Notes: generated from the letters alone by a model not told the origin. Counted from the stretch's first letter, positions 25,112-34,559 are shown. The stretch: DNA of 64,000 nt from a bacterium (GCA_016716565.1 JADJWC010000002.1:558001-622000); one strand, 5' to 3'. Numbers and translations are program-made.

Positions 25112-25149
25112 GCTGACACCTGCCTGTTCGGCAGGCAGGCAAGTTCAGC
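25112..25149. repeat. Nested palindromic repeat upstream of the serA-like gene
   Basis: An outer GCTGA/TCAGC pair encloses CCTGCCTG-TTCGG-CAGGCAGG, a perfect eight-base stem. It lies between the VESFPD gene and the serA-like gene and can act as a terminator-like hairpin, though no T-run follows. Confidence 0.75.
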
Positions 25150-25180
25150 GAAATAGAAAATCATAAATAGAGGAGTAAAT

Positions 25181-26371
25181 ATGAAACTTAAAGTATTAGT
25201 AGCCGACAAATTTCCTGACAAGTACATTCAGCAGATGAAAGATCTTGATCTCGATGTAATTTATCAGCCAAAGCTTGGTGAAAAAGATCTTCCGGAAGCT
25301 GCGAAGGAAGTTGATATTCTTGTTGTCCGATCAACAGTAGTAAATGAAGAGACTATCAACAGTTCAAAGAAGCTCAATCTTATAATCCGTGCAGGTTCAG
25401 GTGTTAACAACATCAATATTGCTGCGGCGAATAAAAAAGGTATTTATGTTACCAACTGTCCCGGAATGAATGCAGTTGCAGTTGCCGAACTTGCAATTGG
25501 ATTGATGATCTCAATCGACAGGTTTATTCCGGATAATGTGAGCGATTTCAATAAAAACGTATGGAATAAAGATAAATATTCCAAAGGAAAAGGATTAAAA
25601 GGTAAAACTCTTGGTCTCATTGGAGTTGGAAACATCGGTAAAGAAGTCGCAAGGAGAGCCCTCGCTTTTGAAATGAATGTTTACGGAAAAGATATTACTA
25701 GAATCGAAGGAGTTCAGATAAAAGATTTCAGTGAGATGGATCAGCTTCTTCCTTTGTGCGATGTTGTCAGCATTCACCTACCCGCAACACCACAAACAAA
25801 AGGATTGTTCAATAAGCAGATGTTCAGCTATATGAAAAATGGTGCTTACCTGATTAATACATCACGGCAAGATATAGTTGTTGAAGATGATCTTCTTGAA
25901 GCAATCAAAGAAAAAAATATCCGTTATGCCTGTGATGTTTTCAAAGGTGAACCGGAAGCAAAATCCGGTGAAGTAACTTCGAAGCTGCAGAACAATCCGA
26001 ATATTTATGTAACACACCACATTGGTGCTTCAACTGAGCAAGCGCAGGATGCAGTTGCTGAAGAGACAATAAATATTATTAATCATTACATTCACAGCGG
26101 AGTAATTGACCACTGGGTAAACAGAGCAAAAATCACAGATGCTAAATATCAGCTTGTAGTAAAACATTATGACAAGCCAGGTGTTCTTGCAAGTGTTCTC
26201 GATTTGCTACGTGAAGGAGATATAAATGTTGAAGAGATTGAAAACGTAATATTCGATGGCGGAATTGCAGCAAGCTGCACAATGAAACTAAAGAATGCCG
26301 CAACTGCCGATATGCTGAAGAAGATGAGTGAAAATCCGAATGTGATAAGTGTTAGTCACGTAGAGATTTAG
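25181..26371 (+). CDS. D-3-phosphoglycerate dehydrogenase-like 2-hydroxyacid dehydrogenase, ACT-domain form
   Basis: 396 residues: a D-2-hydroxyacid dehydrogenase with Rossmann signature GLIGVGNIGKEVARRA near 145. The catalytic loop NTSRQDIVVED and the histidine in THHIGASTEQAQ follow, and a C-terminal ACT domain (about 322-396) begins YQLVVKHYDKPGVLASVLD. It should oxidise 3-phosphoglycerate for serine synthesis or a related acid. It is shorter than the second copy at 51.5 kb, which has the extra intervening domain. AGAGGAG lies nine bases ahead of the ATG. It is monocistronic, bounded by a repeat and a terminator. Confidence 0.88.
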   Translation: MKLKVLVADKFPDKYIQQMKDLDLDVIYQPKLGEKDLPEAAKEVDILVVRSTVVNEETINSSKKLNLIIRAGSGVNNINIAAANKKGIYVTNCPGMNAVAVAELAIGLMISIDRFIPDNVSDFNKNVWNKDKYSKGKGLKGKTLGLIGVGNIGKEVARRALAFEMNVYGKDITRIEGVQIKDFSEMDQLLPLCDVVSIHLPATPQTKGLFNKQMFSYMKNGAYLINTSRQDIVVEDDLLEAIKEKNIRYACDVFKGEPEAKSGEVTSKLQNNPNIYVTHHIGASTEQAQDAVAEETINIINHYIHSGVIDHWVNRAKITDAKYQLVVKHYDKPGVLASVLDLLREGDINVEEIENVIFDGGIAASCTMKLKNAATADMLKKMSENPNVISVSHVEI

Positions 26372-26378
26372 TTTTTTT

Positions 26379-26409
26379 ATGGGCGGTTCTCAGAATCGCC
26401 CATTTTTTT
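26379..26409. terminator. Bidirectional terminator
   Basis: ATGGGCG and CGCCCAT form the stem, followed by TTTTTTT on the plus strand and by AAAAAA-complement on the other. It ends the serA-like gene and abuts the convergent broken gene. Confidence 0.9.
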
Positions 26410-27168
26410 ATACAAACTTCACATCTATAATATCTTTTATCATCCCGTGGTAATAAGGCATTTGCAGCAATTGGGTGATGCCTTCCCTATCCTGCTCTTC
26501 AAAATCAAAAACAAGATGCTGGATATTTACCGAAAGAAAATCAAGTGAAGTTTGAGGAAATGTCGGGAACAGCTTTTCAAAGTTTTCAGCGTGTCCATTC
26601 TTTAAATCATTCCTGTGTCTTGAATTAAATTCTTTAATTGCTTCATCAGTAGAAGATGCAAGCACAAAGTTAATGTAAGGCGCATTTATCAGTTCGATTA
26701 TTTCTTCTGCGAAACTCAATCCATTTAAGAAAAGCTCCTTCTCATAATTCTCATCACCAATGATCAGCAGGTTATTATTGAAATCAGATACTTCTTTATT
26801 CAGTAATGTTGTTTTGATTTCAACATCATAAAATTCTTAAAAAGTATCTTGCTCAGAATTACTTCATTTGATGAAACATCACCTTTTAAAAATAATTCAT
26901 CTATTGTTTCCTGTTCTTCCTTAAAATGGATGTAAGAATTGGAAAGGAGTGCATTAAATGAAATTCCAATTTCAGATGAAATGAACAAATCTTTGTTGGT
27001 GATCAAATCCAGACTTGGAATAAGTCCAATGGAGTTATCCCTATTCGATATTTCTTTTACAATAAGTGCTGCAGGAAGAAACCCGATTTCAAGATTAGAT
27101 TTGTCTTCAATTTCTGAAAGAAGTATTTGTGAGAAAATATTCTTCGGCAGATAAAATTTTGTATTCAT
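26408..27168 (-). pseudogene. Frame-broken MqnA-like (periplasmic-binding-fold) gene
   Basis: Two reading frames join into one protein of about 253 residues if one base is added in a four-T run at 26830-26833. The first (27168 down) ends naturally at KILFKNF. After correction it continues YDVEIKTTLLNKEVSDFNN, then LLIIGDENYEKELFLNG, and the second frame (SFAEEIIELINAPY...). The joined pattern, GLIPSLDLI then LLIIGDEN, resembles the chorismate dehydratase MqnA/MqnD fold. But the usual N-terminus is missing, so the identity is tentative. The cause could be a real mutation or a sequencing or assembly slip in the homopolymer. Confidence 0.6.
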
Positions 27169-27169
27169 A

Positions 27170-27196
27170 AAATAAAAAAGCCGCCTGCTGGCGGCG
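27170..27196 (-). terminator. Terminator of the ribosomal-protein operon
   Basis: GCCGCC-AGCA-GGCGGC followed by TTTTTTATTTT on the minus strand, nine bases past the rplS stop codon. Confidence 0.92.
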
Positions 27197-27204
27197 TGCT
27201 AAAA

Positions 27205-27552
27205 TTACTGAGCTTTTTTATCCTTAATTCGTGCGGCTTTACCTGAAAGATTCCGCAGGTAATAAAGTTTTGCTCTTCTAACATTACCTTTTTTCAATAT
27301 TTCTATCTTGGAAATTTTTGGTGATGTGAATCTGAAAATTCTTTCAACTCCGACACCACTTGAAATTTTTCGTACGGTAAATGATTTATTTAGTCCGTTG
27401 CCACGAACGCTGATCACATCGCCTTCAAAAGGCTGGATTCTTTCCTTGTCACCTTCAACGATGCTTACATAGACTTTAATATGATCTCCGGTTCTGAATT
27501 CCGGCAAATCGGTTCTTGGTTTTTCCTTTAATACGCTGTTTACTTTATCCAT
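27205..27552 (-). CDS. rplS: Ribosomal protein L19
   Basis: L19 sits at the 30S/50S interface of the large subunit. The 115-residue protein has the family core [40 protein letters not shown], and [20 protein letters not shown] then [14 protein letters not shown] at the C-terminus. Length is normal. It is the last gene of the ffh-rpsP-khpA-rimM-trmD-rplS cluster and is followed by a strong terminator. Confidence 0.98.
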   Translation of the reverse strand: MDKVNSVLKEKPRTDLPEFRTGDHIKVYVSIVEGDKERIQPFEGDVISVRGNGLNKSFTVRKISSGVGVERIFRFTSPKISKIEILKKGNVRRAKLYYLRNLSGKAARIKDKKAQ

Positions 27553-27583
27553 CGCTTACTCCTTTACTTTTTACCAAAGACTC

Positions 27584-28270
27584 TCAGTCTCCGGATGAAT
27601 TAATTTCACGCCATTTATCTGTTAAAATTTTTGATTGTTCTTCTTTCCATTTTTTAATTTCTTTTTCATTACCAGAAAGAAGAACTTCTGGGACTTTCAT
27701 TCCCCTGTATTCAGCAGGTCTGGTAAAATAGGGCGCTTCAACTATTTCACCATCCTGGAATGAATCATCCAATGCTGCTTCACTATCATTAAGAACTCCG
27801 GGTATCAATCTTACAACTGCATCAATAATTATCAATGCAGGAAGTTCACCGCCTGTTAGCACATAATTTCCGATTGAAATTTCATCTGTTGCAAATTTTT
27901 GTCTTACGCGGTCATCTACTTCTTTATAATGTCCAGTAATTACAAGCAGATTCTTTGATAGAGAAAAATCATTTGCAATCTTCTGGTTGAATAATTTTCC
28001 TTTTGGTGTTGTGAAAATTATTCTATCATAAGTCCTCTGTGCTTGGAGCGATTCAATACATTCAAAAAAAGGTTCAGGTTTCAGAACCATTCCCGGACCA
28101 CCACCAAAGGGTTTATCATCAATCTGCTTATGCTTGTTATATGCGAAATCCCGGAGATTATGAATCTGCAATGAAAGTTTTCCTTTATCCTGAGCACGTT
28201 TAATTATGCTCGTTTTCAACGGACTTTCAAGCAAATCCGGTACAGCTGATATAACATCAATCCTGATCAT
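27584..28270 (-). CDS. trmD: tRNA (guanine-37-N1)-methyltransferase
   Basis: TrmD methylates G37 of tRNAs reading CNN codons, using S-adenosylmethionine, and prevents frameshifting. With the ATG at 28270 the protein is 228 residues and begins MIRIDVISAVPDLLESPL, the typical opening. A TTG two codons upstream is unneeded. The knotted SAM site is visible as GGGPGMVLKPEPFF and YVLTGGELPALIIIDAVVRL, and SFQDGEIVEAPYFTRPAEYR is the signature C-terminal part. Its start lies 14 bases inside rimM. Confidence 0.97.
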   Translation of the reverse strand: MIRIDVISAVPDLLESPLKTSIIKRAQDKGKLSLQIHNLRDFAYNKHKQIDDKPFGGGPGMVLKPEPFFECIESLQAQRTYDRIIFTTPKGKLFNQKIANDFSLSKNLLVITGHYKEVDDRVRQKFATDEISIGNYVLTGGELPALIIIDAVVRLIPGVLNDSEAALDDSFQDGEIVEAPYFTRPAEYRGMKVPEVLLSGNEKEIKKWKEEQSKILTDKWREINSSGD

Positions 28271-28772
28271 CTTCAAAAAAATCTTTTTTGATGTTCAGAA
28301 TTAATTTTTTTTCGGCAGCATCAAATTTTTCAATAAAACTAAGAACAAAAGGTATCAGAATTTCTTTTTTATCATCAGCTTTAACTACAAGTACATCGTT
28401 GCCTTTCCCTTTTATAATATCCGTAATCACGCCAAGACATTCTTCCTCAATAATAATTTCGCTTCCAATTATATCGTGAACAAAAAAATGATTCTCAGGT
28501 AAAGTGACAGCATCTTTTTCAGCAACATAAATTTCTCTTTCCAGAAGCAACTGAGAATCTCTTATACTGTCAAATCTTTCAAACTTTACTAAAACACTTC
28601 CTTTTACATCTTTGATATCTTCGATATAAAATGCTTTCTTATCACCCCAAAAGTCGAGGTATACTTTTTTCAATCTTAAAAACCTTTCCGGAAAATCCGA
28701 GAAAGATTTTATTCGCACATAACCATCCTTACCGTAAAGCTGTTCGATCCGGGCAATTAAAAAATATTCCAA
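28257..28772 (-). CDS. rimM: 16S rRNA processing protein RimM
   Basis: RimM helps mature the 30S head by binding S19. The 171-residue protein has an N-terminal beta-barrel opening MEYFLIARIEQLYGKDGYVR and a C-terminal PRC barrel with FFVHDIIGSEIIIEEE and IPFVLSFIEKFDAAEK. Sequence conservation of this family is low, so the operon position between khpA and trmD is the stronger evidence. It begins 17 bases after khpA ends and overlaps trmD by 14 bases. Confidence 0.94.
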   Translation of the reverse strand: MEYFLIARIEQLYGKDGYVRIKSFSDFPERFLRLKKVYLDFWGDKKAFYIEDIKDVKGSVLVKFERFDSIRDSQLLLEREIYVAEKDAVTLPENHFFVHDIIGSEIIIEEECLGVITDIIKGKGNDVLVVKADDKKEILIPFVLSFIEKFDAAEKKLILNIKKDFFEDDQD

Positions 28773-28789
28773 GCCTTTGCTTAATAAAA

Positions 28790-29023
28790 CTAATCTAATA
28801 TTTCCAGTACTGCACGTTTGCCTTCTTTTGCAGCAACTGCGGTAAGAAGTGTTCTTATAGATATAGCAGTCTTACCTTTTTTACCAATAACTTTACCCAC
28901 ATCTTCCTGCTTGACCCTTAACGTAAGACTTATTTTTTTATCTTCAGTAATTGTCTGTTCAACAACTACCTGTTCCGGGTTATCGACAAGATGCTTCGCA
29001 ATAAATTCAACGAACTCTTTCAT
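28790..29023 (-). CDS. khpA: KH-domain RNA-binding protein KhpA
   Basis: 77 residues containing one type II KH domain. The GxxG loop is GKKGKTAISIR, preceded by LRVKQEDVGKVI. KhpA pairs with KhpB in Firmicutes to bind small RNAs and affects cell elongation; its role elsewhere is less clear. The start at 29023 is chosen because GGAGGAGG lies five bases upstream. The longer reading frame with an ATG at 29038 would have that Shine-Dalgarno inside its own coding sequence. Confidence 0.93.
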   Translation of the reverse strand: MKEFVEFIAKHLVDNPEQVVVEQTITEDKKISLTLRVKQEDVGKVIGKKGKTAISIRTLLTAVAAKEGKRAVLEILD

Positions 29024-29111
29024 AAGAGCCTCCTCCATTAGCGCTGTGAGCAGTAGTTTAAGTACAGTTAATTAACCGTTCAGAAGCAGCGCCATTAACT
29101 TCCGCTGTACT

Positions 29112-29567
29112 TTAGCCAGTTGTCTTTTCTGTTTTTGATTCCTCTGCCGGAGCCTGCTTGTCCGAAGCTTCAGCATTTGCCTGGGCTTCCTGTTTAGCTT
29201 TTGCTTTTTTGGATAATTTCTTATCAGCTTTTTTCTTCGAGCCGGCTTCTTTCATCTTCTGCCAGTTCTCAAGTTCTGATTTTATTTTTTCTTCATCCAG
29301 ACCTTTAGATATTAATTCTTTTTTAAGAGTAATACCTTTCTGCCTCAAAAGACTTTTAACTGTATGTGTAGGCTGAGCACCAACGTTCAACCAGTACATT
29401 ATTCTATCTTCTTTCAAATCCAGAGTATGAGGATTTGTCAAAGGATTATAGAAACCAACAGCTTCAAGAAATTTTCCATCTCTGGGTGATCGTGAATCAG
29501 CAGCAACCAATTTATAGATAGGCTGCTTTTTCTTTCCCATTCTTCTTAATCTTAACTTAACTGCCAA
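29112..29567 (-). CDS. rpsP: Ribosomal protein S16 with long charged tail
   Basis: S16 is an early-assembly protein of the 30S subunit. The first 80 residues are the S16 fold (AVKLRLRRMGKKKQPIYKLV, FLEAVGFYNPL, WLNVGAQPTHTVKSLLR). The remaining 70 residues are an unusual low-complexity extension rich in Lys, Ala and Glu (KKADKKLSKKAKAKQEAQAN and ending EESKTEKTTG). Most S16 proteins are 80-90 residues; tails like this occur in Bacteroidota. It follows ffh by 51 bases and precedes khpA by 88. Confidence 0.96.
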   Translation of the reverse strand: MAVKLRLRRMGKKKQPIYKLVAADSRSPRDGKFLEAVGFYNPLTNPHTLDLKEDRIMYWLNVGAQPTHTVKSLLRQKGITLKKELISKGLDEEKIKSELENWQKMKEAGSKKKADKKLSKKAKAKQEAQANAEASDKQAPAEESKTEKTTG

Positions 29568-29618
29568 GTTATTATGACCTTTCCATTTAATTCATTATTT
29601 AATCAATTGATTTTACTT

Positions 29619-30935
29619 TTACCTGCCCATTGACAGGTTTGCTAATGATGATTTACCAGAAAGTCTGCTCATCATTTTTTTCATTTCTTCAAATTGTTTC
29701 AGGAGTCTGTTTACATCCTGAATAGATGTTCCGCTTCCACGGGCTATTCTTTTTCTTCTGCTTCCATTTAAAATTTTTGGATTCCCTCTCTCTTTTGTAG
29801 TCATCGAGTTTATAATTGCCTCAACTTTTACTAGAGCCTTGTCATCAATTTGTGCATTTTTTATTTGTGCACTGACTCCGGGAATCATTCCAAGGAGAGA
29901 TGACAGAGAACCCATTTTCTTGATGACTTTAATTTGCTTAAGAAAATCATCAAAATCAAATTGATTTTTCCTGAACTTTTCTTCAAGCCTTTCTGCCTCC
30001 TTCTCATCAAAACTTTGCTGAGCTTTTTCAACAAGCGAGATTACATCTCCTTTTCCAAGTATTCTGGATGCTAACCGATCCGGGTAAAAAACATCCAAAG
30101 CATCGGTTTTTTCGCCATTACTGATGAATTTGATCGGCTTTCCAACAACAGATCTTATAGATAAAGCTGCACCGCCACGTGCATCGCCATCAAGTTTTGT
30201 AAGAACAATACCATCAAAATCTACAGTTTCATTAAAAGCTTTGGCAGAATTTACTGCATCCTGGCCAGTCATCGAATCTACCACAAAAAGAATTTCTGAC
30301 GGATTGACCAGTTTTTTAATATCAGAAATTTCCAGCATCATCTGCTCGTCAATGTGCAAACGACCGGCAGTATCTATAATCAATGTGTCAAAATTATTTT
30401 GCTTCGCAAAGCTTAATGCATCAGTAGCGGTCTTTCTTGCATCCGGTTTATCAAGAGAAAAAACTTTTACATCAATCTTGTCACCGAGCTGTTTAAGCTG
30501 TTCGATAGCAGCAGGTCGGTAAACATCCGCAGCAGCCAATAAAACTTTTCTTTTATGATCTTTTAATCTTCTGGCAAGTTTTGCACAGAAAGTTGTTTTG
30601 CCAGAACCCTGCAGACCAACAACCATAATTGTTGTTATGCCTGATGGATTAAGTTTTAACTCTGTTTGCGACGAACCCAAAAGATTAACAAGCTCATCAT
30701 AAATTATTTTAGTAATCAACTGTCCGGGAGTTATCGAGGAAATAACTTCCTGACCTAGAGCCTTTTCAGAAACTTTATCAATAAATTCTTTAGCTACTTT
30801 GTAATTAACATCAGCATCGAGCAGGACACGGCGAATTTCCCTGAGAGTATCAGAAATATTTTTTTCGCTTAACCTTCCCTGTCCCCTAACCTTTTTTAGT
30901 GCGCTTTCTATTTTTAATGATAAATCTTCAAACAT
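29619..30935 (-). CDS. ffh: Signal recognition particle protein Ffh
   Basis: The 438-residue GTPase binds signal sequences of nascent chains and, with 4.5S RNA and FtsY, delivers ribosomes to SecYEG. The N domain is at about 1-90. The G domain has P-loop GLQGSGKTTFCAKLA near 108, DTAGR near 190 and TKLDGDARGGAAL near 245. The M domain is at about 300-438, with SSLLGMIPG and RIARGSGTSIQDVNRLLKQF. All parts are present and the length is typical. Its gene precedes rpsP, a widespread cluster. It starts 41 bases after atpG ends. Confidence 0.97.
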   Translation of the reverse strand: MFEDLSLKIESALKKVRGQGRLSEKNISDTLREIRRVLLDADVNYKVAKEFIDKVSEKALGQEVISSITPGQLITKIIYDELVNLLGSSQTELKLNPSGITTIMVVGLQGSGKTTFCAKLARRLKDHKRKVLLAAADVYRPAAIEQLKQLGDKIDVKVFSLDKPDARKTATDALSFAKQNNFDTLIIDTAGRLHIDEQMMLEISDIKKLVNPSEILFVVDSMTGQDAVNSAKAFNETVDFDGIVLTKLDGDARGGAALSIRSVVGKPIKFISNGEKTDALDVFYPDRLASRILGKGDVISLVEKAQQSFDEKEAERLEEKFRKNQFDFDDFLKQIKVIKKMGSLSSLLGMIPGVSAQIKNAQIDDKALVKVEAIINSMTTKERGNPKILNGSRRKRIARGSGTSIQDVNRLLKQFEEMKKMMSRLSGKSSLANLSMGR

Positions 30936-30976
30936 AATATTTAGTTCAGCTGGACATAGAGAGGTTAATAAGGAAA

Positions 30977-31855
30977 TTATGAGCTGGCTTTGAGAGCATT
31001 CGCTCCTGAAACAATCTCCAGGATCTCTTTAGTTATAGCGGCTTGTCTTTCTTTATTATACGTCAGATTCAAAGAACGAATTAACTCTTGCGCATTTGTA
31101 GTAGCATTATCCATCGCTGTCATTCTTGCACTTAATTCAGCAGCATTTGATTCAAGCAATGCTCTCCATATCTGAACTTTTAAATGTTTTGGAATAAGCG
31201 ATTCAAATATTGAAAGCTGATCCGGTTCATAAATATAATTTGCCGAATGTAAATTTTCTTTTTGCTCTGATTGAATGAACGGAACCGGCAGCAATTGAAC
31301 TTTTACAATTTTCTGCTGGATCATCGAGACGAATTCATTATATACCAAGACGATTTTGTCAATATCACCGTTTAAATATTTTGGTATAAGATCATTATAT
31401 AGCTGAAGCGTCGATTGATATTCGAGCGAACCGAAAAGTCCGGTAATCTTTCCTGCGATTGAATAATTTCTTTTCCCAAAATATTCAGATGCTTTTTTAC
31501 CAACCGTATAAACTGAAACAGTGCTCTCATTTTTCAACTCTTCATTAATAAAGCTGCTTGCTTCTCTAATGATATTAGTATTGAATGCTCCACATAACCC
31601 TCTGTCAGCTGTTATTACAACAACACAAACATTTTTTGATTCTCTTGAAGCAAAAAATTTATTCGACTGTAAAGAATCATCTGCAGCAAGTCTGGAGAGC
31701 ATCTCACCAATTTTATTGGCATAAGGACGAGCACCGACAATGCGTTGTTGCGCACCACGCAATTTTGCAGTTGCAATCATCTTCATTGCTTTCGTGATCT
31801 TCTGCGTACTCTTAACGCCTACAATCCTTGTCTTTATGTCTCTTAAGGTAGCCAT
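30977..31855 (-). CDS. atpG: ATP synthase F1 subunit gamma
   Basis: The gamma subunit is the central rotor shaft that couples proton flow to catalysis. The 292-residue protein opens MATLRDIKTRIVGVKSTQKI, which is the canonical N-terminal helix. It ends LTYNKERQAAITKEILEIVS then GANALKAS, the matching C-terminal helix. The middle includes VVVITADRGLCGAFN. It is nine bases after atpA. The usual next genes atpD and atpC are not present downstream; ffh follows instead. Confidence 0.97.
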   Translation of the reverse strand: MATLRDIKTRIVGVKSTQKITKAMKMIATAKLRGAQQRIVGARPYANKIGEMLSRLAADDSLQSNKFFASRESKNVCVVVITADRGLCGAFNTNIIREASSFINEELKNESTVSVYTVGKKASEYFGKRNYSIAGKITGLFGSLEYQSTLQLYNDLIPKYLNGDIDKIVLVYNEFVSMIQQKIVKVQLLPVPFIQSEQKENLHSANYIYEPDQLSIFESLIPKHLKVQIWRALLESNAAELSARMTAMDNATTNAQELIRSLNLTYNKERQAAITKEILEIVSGANALKASS

Positions 31856-31864
31856 CTGAATCTA

Positions 31865-33415
31865 TTATGCGGTCTTCTTAAATACTTTCAAAAAATCCTG
31901 AGCTGCATTACTAATTTTTGCTTCGAGATCTTTAGAAATATCTTTTTCTTTCTTTAGAGTTTCAAAGATGTCTTTATGTTTAACTTCGAAAAACTCAAGT
32001 GCTTCTTTTTCAAATCTTTTTACATCTGATACCGGTATTGAGTCCATAAAACCGCGAGTTCCTAAAAAGATACTAACTATCTGTCGTTCAACAGGAATTG
32101 GCGCATACTGGCCCTGTTTCAGCAATTCAACAAGACGAGCACCTTTGTTCAAAGTTCGTAAAGTGGATTGATCTAGATCAGAACCGAATTTCGCGAATGC
32201 TTCGAGCTCTCTGTACTGCGCCAGATCAAGTTTAAGTGAACCGGCAACTTTTTTCATTCCTTTGATTTGAGCATTTCCACCAACACGTGATACTGAAATA
32301 CCTACGTTAATAGCAGGACGAACACCTGAGTTAAATAAACTTGACTCGAGATAAATCTGTCCATCAGTAATTGAAATTACGTTAGTTGGAATATAAGCTG
32401 ATACGTCGCCCTGCTGAGTTTCAATAATTGGCAGAGCAGTCAAACTTCCGCCGCCGAGATCATCGCTTAGTTTTGAGGCCCTCTCAAGTAATCGTGAATG
32501 AAGATAGAAAACATCACCGGGATAAGCTTCTCTTCCGGGAGGCCTTCTTAATAACAACGAAAGTTCACGATAAGCAGCTGCCTGCTTTGATAAGTCATCA
32601 TAGATAACGAGTGAGTGCATTCCATTATCACGGAAATATTCGCCAAGAGTTGCACCCGAATAAGGGGCAATGTACTGAAGCGGAGCTGGTTCCCATGCCG
32701 AAGCTGTAACTACAGTTGTGTAATCCATCGCGCCGTGTTCTTGCAGCTTTGCAACAACTTGTGCAACTGTTGAACTTTTCTGACCGATCGCAACGTAAAC
32801 GCAATAGACAGGTTTTATTCCAAGAGACTTTGCTTCTTCGGTGTGCGTATACTTTTGATTAATAATTGCATCTATTGCAACAGCTGTTTTACCGGTCTGT
32901 CTGTCACCAATGATTAATTCTCTCTGACCACGACCAATCGGGATCATCGCATCAACAGCTGCGATACCTGTCTGTAATGGTTCTTTTACCGGTTGCCTCT
33001 GAATAACGCCGAGTGCTTTTCTTTCGATTGGTAAAAATTTATCAGTGTTGATCGCACCCTTTCCATCAATTGGCTTTCCAAGCGGATTAACAACTCTTCC
33101 GAGCAATTCTTTTCCAACCGGAATTGACGCAACTCTTTTTGTCCTTTTAACTGTATCGCCTTCTTTAACGAGAGAGCTTTCACCAAAAAGCACGCATCCA
33201 ACACTATCTTCATCAAGATTCAATACCATTCCGATAACATCATTGGGAAATTCAACAAGTTCGCTGGCCATCACTTTGCTTAATCCATAAACACGTGCGA
33301 TTCCATCACCAACCTGCAAAACGGTTCCAACATCATAAACGTCAACTTCGCTTTCAAAACCGGAAAGCTGTTTCCTTAATATCGCCGATATTTCGTCAGG
33401 TCTAACTTCAGCCAT
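31865..33415 (-). CDS. atpA: ATP synthase F1 subunit alpha
   Basis: The alpha subunit binds nucleotide non-catalytically and forms the hexamer with beta. The 516-residue protein has the P-loop [13 protein letters not shown] near residue 169. It also has [20 protein letters not shown], and the [20 protein letters not shown] segment with the signature arginine region SRVGGNAQ. Length and motifs match the family. It is preceded by atpH with a 26-base gap and followed by atpG. Confidence 0.98.
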   Translation of the reverse strand: MAEVRPDEISAILRKQLSGFESEVDVYDVGTVLQVGDGIARVYGLSKVMASELVEFPNDVIGMVLNLDEDSVGCVLFGESSLVKEGDTVKRTKRVASIPVGKELLGRVVNPLGKPIDGKGAINTDKFLPIERKALGVIQRQPVKEPLQTGIAAVDAMIPIGRGQRELIIGDRQTGKTAVAIDAIINQKYTHTEEAKSLGIKPVYCVYVAIGQKSSTVAQVVAKLQEHGAMDYTTVVTASAWEPAPLQYIAPYSGATLGEYFRDNGMHSLVIYDDLSKQAAAYRELSLLLRRPPGREAYPGDVFYLHSRLLERASKLSDDLGGGSLTALPIIETQQGDVSAYIPTNVISITDGQIYLESSLFNSGVRPAINVGISVSRVGGNAQIKGMKKVAGSLKLDLAQYRELEAFAKFGSDLDQSTLRTLNKGARLVELLKQGQYAPIPVERQIVSIFLGTRGFMDSIPVSDVKRFEKEALEFFEVKHKDIFETLKKEKDISKDLEAKISNAAQDFLKVFKKTA

Positions 33416-33441
33416 AATTATTTCCTTTTAAACTTCATTAT

Positions 33442-33996
33442 TTAATTGAGTGAAAAGTCACCCTTTAAAAATTGTTTTTTCAGTAACTCCAGTTGATGTT
33501 TTATTGAAGCATCGTAAAGAGTATCATCAACTTTAGCAATAAATCCGCCAACTAATTTCACATCCGTTTTAAAATTTAGCTGCACTTTTTTATTAAGAAT
33601 CTTTTCAAGTTTGCTCTGAAGAACTGTTCTTTGTTCGTTCGTAAATTCTGAGGCAGCTGTTACAAAAACATTAGCAATTCCAAGGTGTTCATCTCTTAAT
33701 TCTAAAAACCTTTTACAAATTGAACCAAGCAGGTTTTCCCTTTTCTTTGAGACTATAAATTCTATAAAATCCAATGATTCTTTGGAAATTTTTTTATCGA
33801 AAATTTCTTTAAGAATTTTAAGCTTTAATTCTGGTCGCACAACCGGGCTTTCAAGCATTAGCTGCAGTTGTCTGCTCTGTTCAAGTGTCTGAACCATAAG
33901 CTTCATATCAGCAGAAACAACATCTAGATTTTTCTTCTCAAGAGCAGTTTCAAGCAAGGAAGTTGCATACCTATGTAAGATCCTGAAATCAGCCAC
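33442..33996 (-). CDS. atpH: ATP synthase F1 subunit delta
   Basis: Delta links the peripheral stalk (b subunits) to the top of the alpha/beta hexamer. The 184-residue protein begins LHRYATSLLETALEKKNLD, the typical N-terminal helix, and ends with KTDVKLVGGFIAKVDDTLYD and SIKHQLELLKKQF. It starts two bases after atpF ends. The family is poorly conserved, so the gene order atpB-E-F-H-A is important evidence. Confidence 0.95.
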   Translation of the reverse strand: MADFRILHRYATSLLETALEKKNLDVVSADMKLMVQTLEQSRQLQLMLESPVVRPELKLKILKEIFDKKISKESLDFIEFIVSKKRENLLGSICKRFLELRDEHLGIANVFVTAASEFTNEQRTVLQSKLEKILNKKVQLNFKTDVKLVGGFIAKVDDTLYDASIKHQLELLKKQFLKGDFSLN

Positions 33997-33998
33997 GA

Positions 33999-34538
33999 CT
34001 AATTCTTTGCCACTTCATTTAAATATTTATCAACCACCTGCTTGCTTTTTTGTGCATCTAGTGATTCTCTGATAATCTTCTCGGCGGCATTTACAGCAAT
34101 CTCTGCAATTTGTCCTTTAAGTTCTTCAAAGGCAGAATCTTTCTTCCTTTGGATCTCTGACGAGGCTTCATCGACTATTTTCTTTGCTTGATCTTTACTG
34201 TCTTTTATCATCTGCTCTTTCAGAGATTCTGCATAAGCGCGGCTCTGCTCGATTATTTTCTTCGATTCTTCTTCAGCTTTTGCGAGATTTGCCTGATTCT
34301 CTTCAAGAATTTTTCTTGCTTCGTCTTTGGCTTTTTCAGCCTGCGCCAACGATTCCTTGATATCGCTTTCACGTTTATCGAGAGCAGTTAGAATCGGCTT
34401 CCATGCAACTTTCTTCAAAATTAAAAGAAGAACAATGAAAGTGATGACGGTCCAGATCATCAAACCTGGATTAACATCCAGAAGTCCTCCGTTACCGCCT
34501 CCGGCTGCAATCACTGCAAATGTAATTTGAGTTAGCAT
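33999..34538 (-). CDS. atpF: ATP synthase Fo subunit b
   Basis: Subunit b anchors the stator in the membrane and reaches up to F1. The 179-residue protein has one membrane helix at about 26-43 (LMIWTVITFIVLLLILKKV) followed by a long charged coiled coil (about 55-160) rich in Lys, Glu and Ala, containing EKAKDEARKILEENQANLAK. The pattern is characteristic. It begins 21 bases after atpE ends. A short Gly-rich N-terminal segment precedes the helix. Confidence 0.96.
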   Translation of the reverse strand: MLTQITFAVIAAGGGNGGLLDVNPGLMIWTVITFIVLLLILKKVAWKPILTALDKRESDIKESLAQAEKAKDEARKILEENQANLAKAEEESKKIIEQSRAYAESLKEQMIKDSKDQAKKIVDEASSEIQRKKDSAFEELKGQIAEIAVNAAEKIIRESLDAQKSKQVVDKYLNEVAKN

Positions 34539-34559
34539 TTATTTTCTCAAATAATTTAT

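Noticed and set aside
24711..25149. CRISPR array or tandem DNA repeat
   Set aside because: The palindromes around the VESFPD gene are different elements at irregular spacing, and the repeats in the gene are protein repeats with varied codons, not identical DNA units with spacers.
26830..26833. Programmed -1 frameshift in the MqnA-like gene
   Set aside because: The site is not a classical slippery heptamer and no downstream structure was seen; a single-base indel is simpler.
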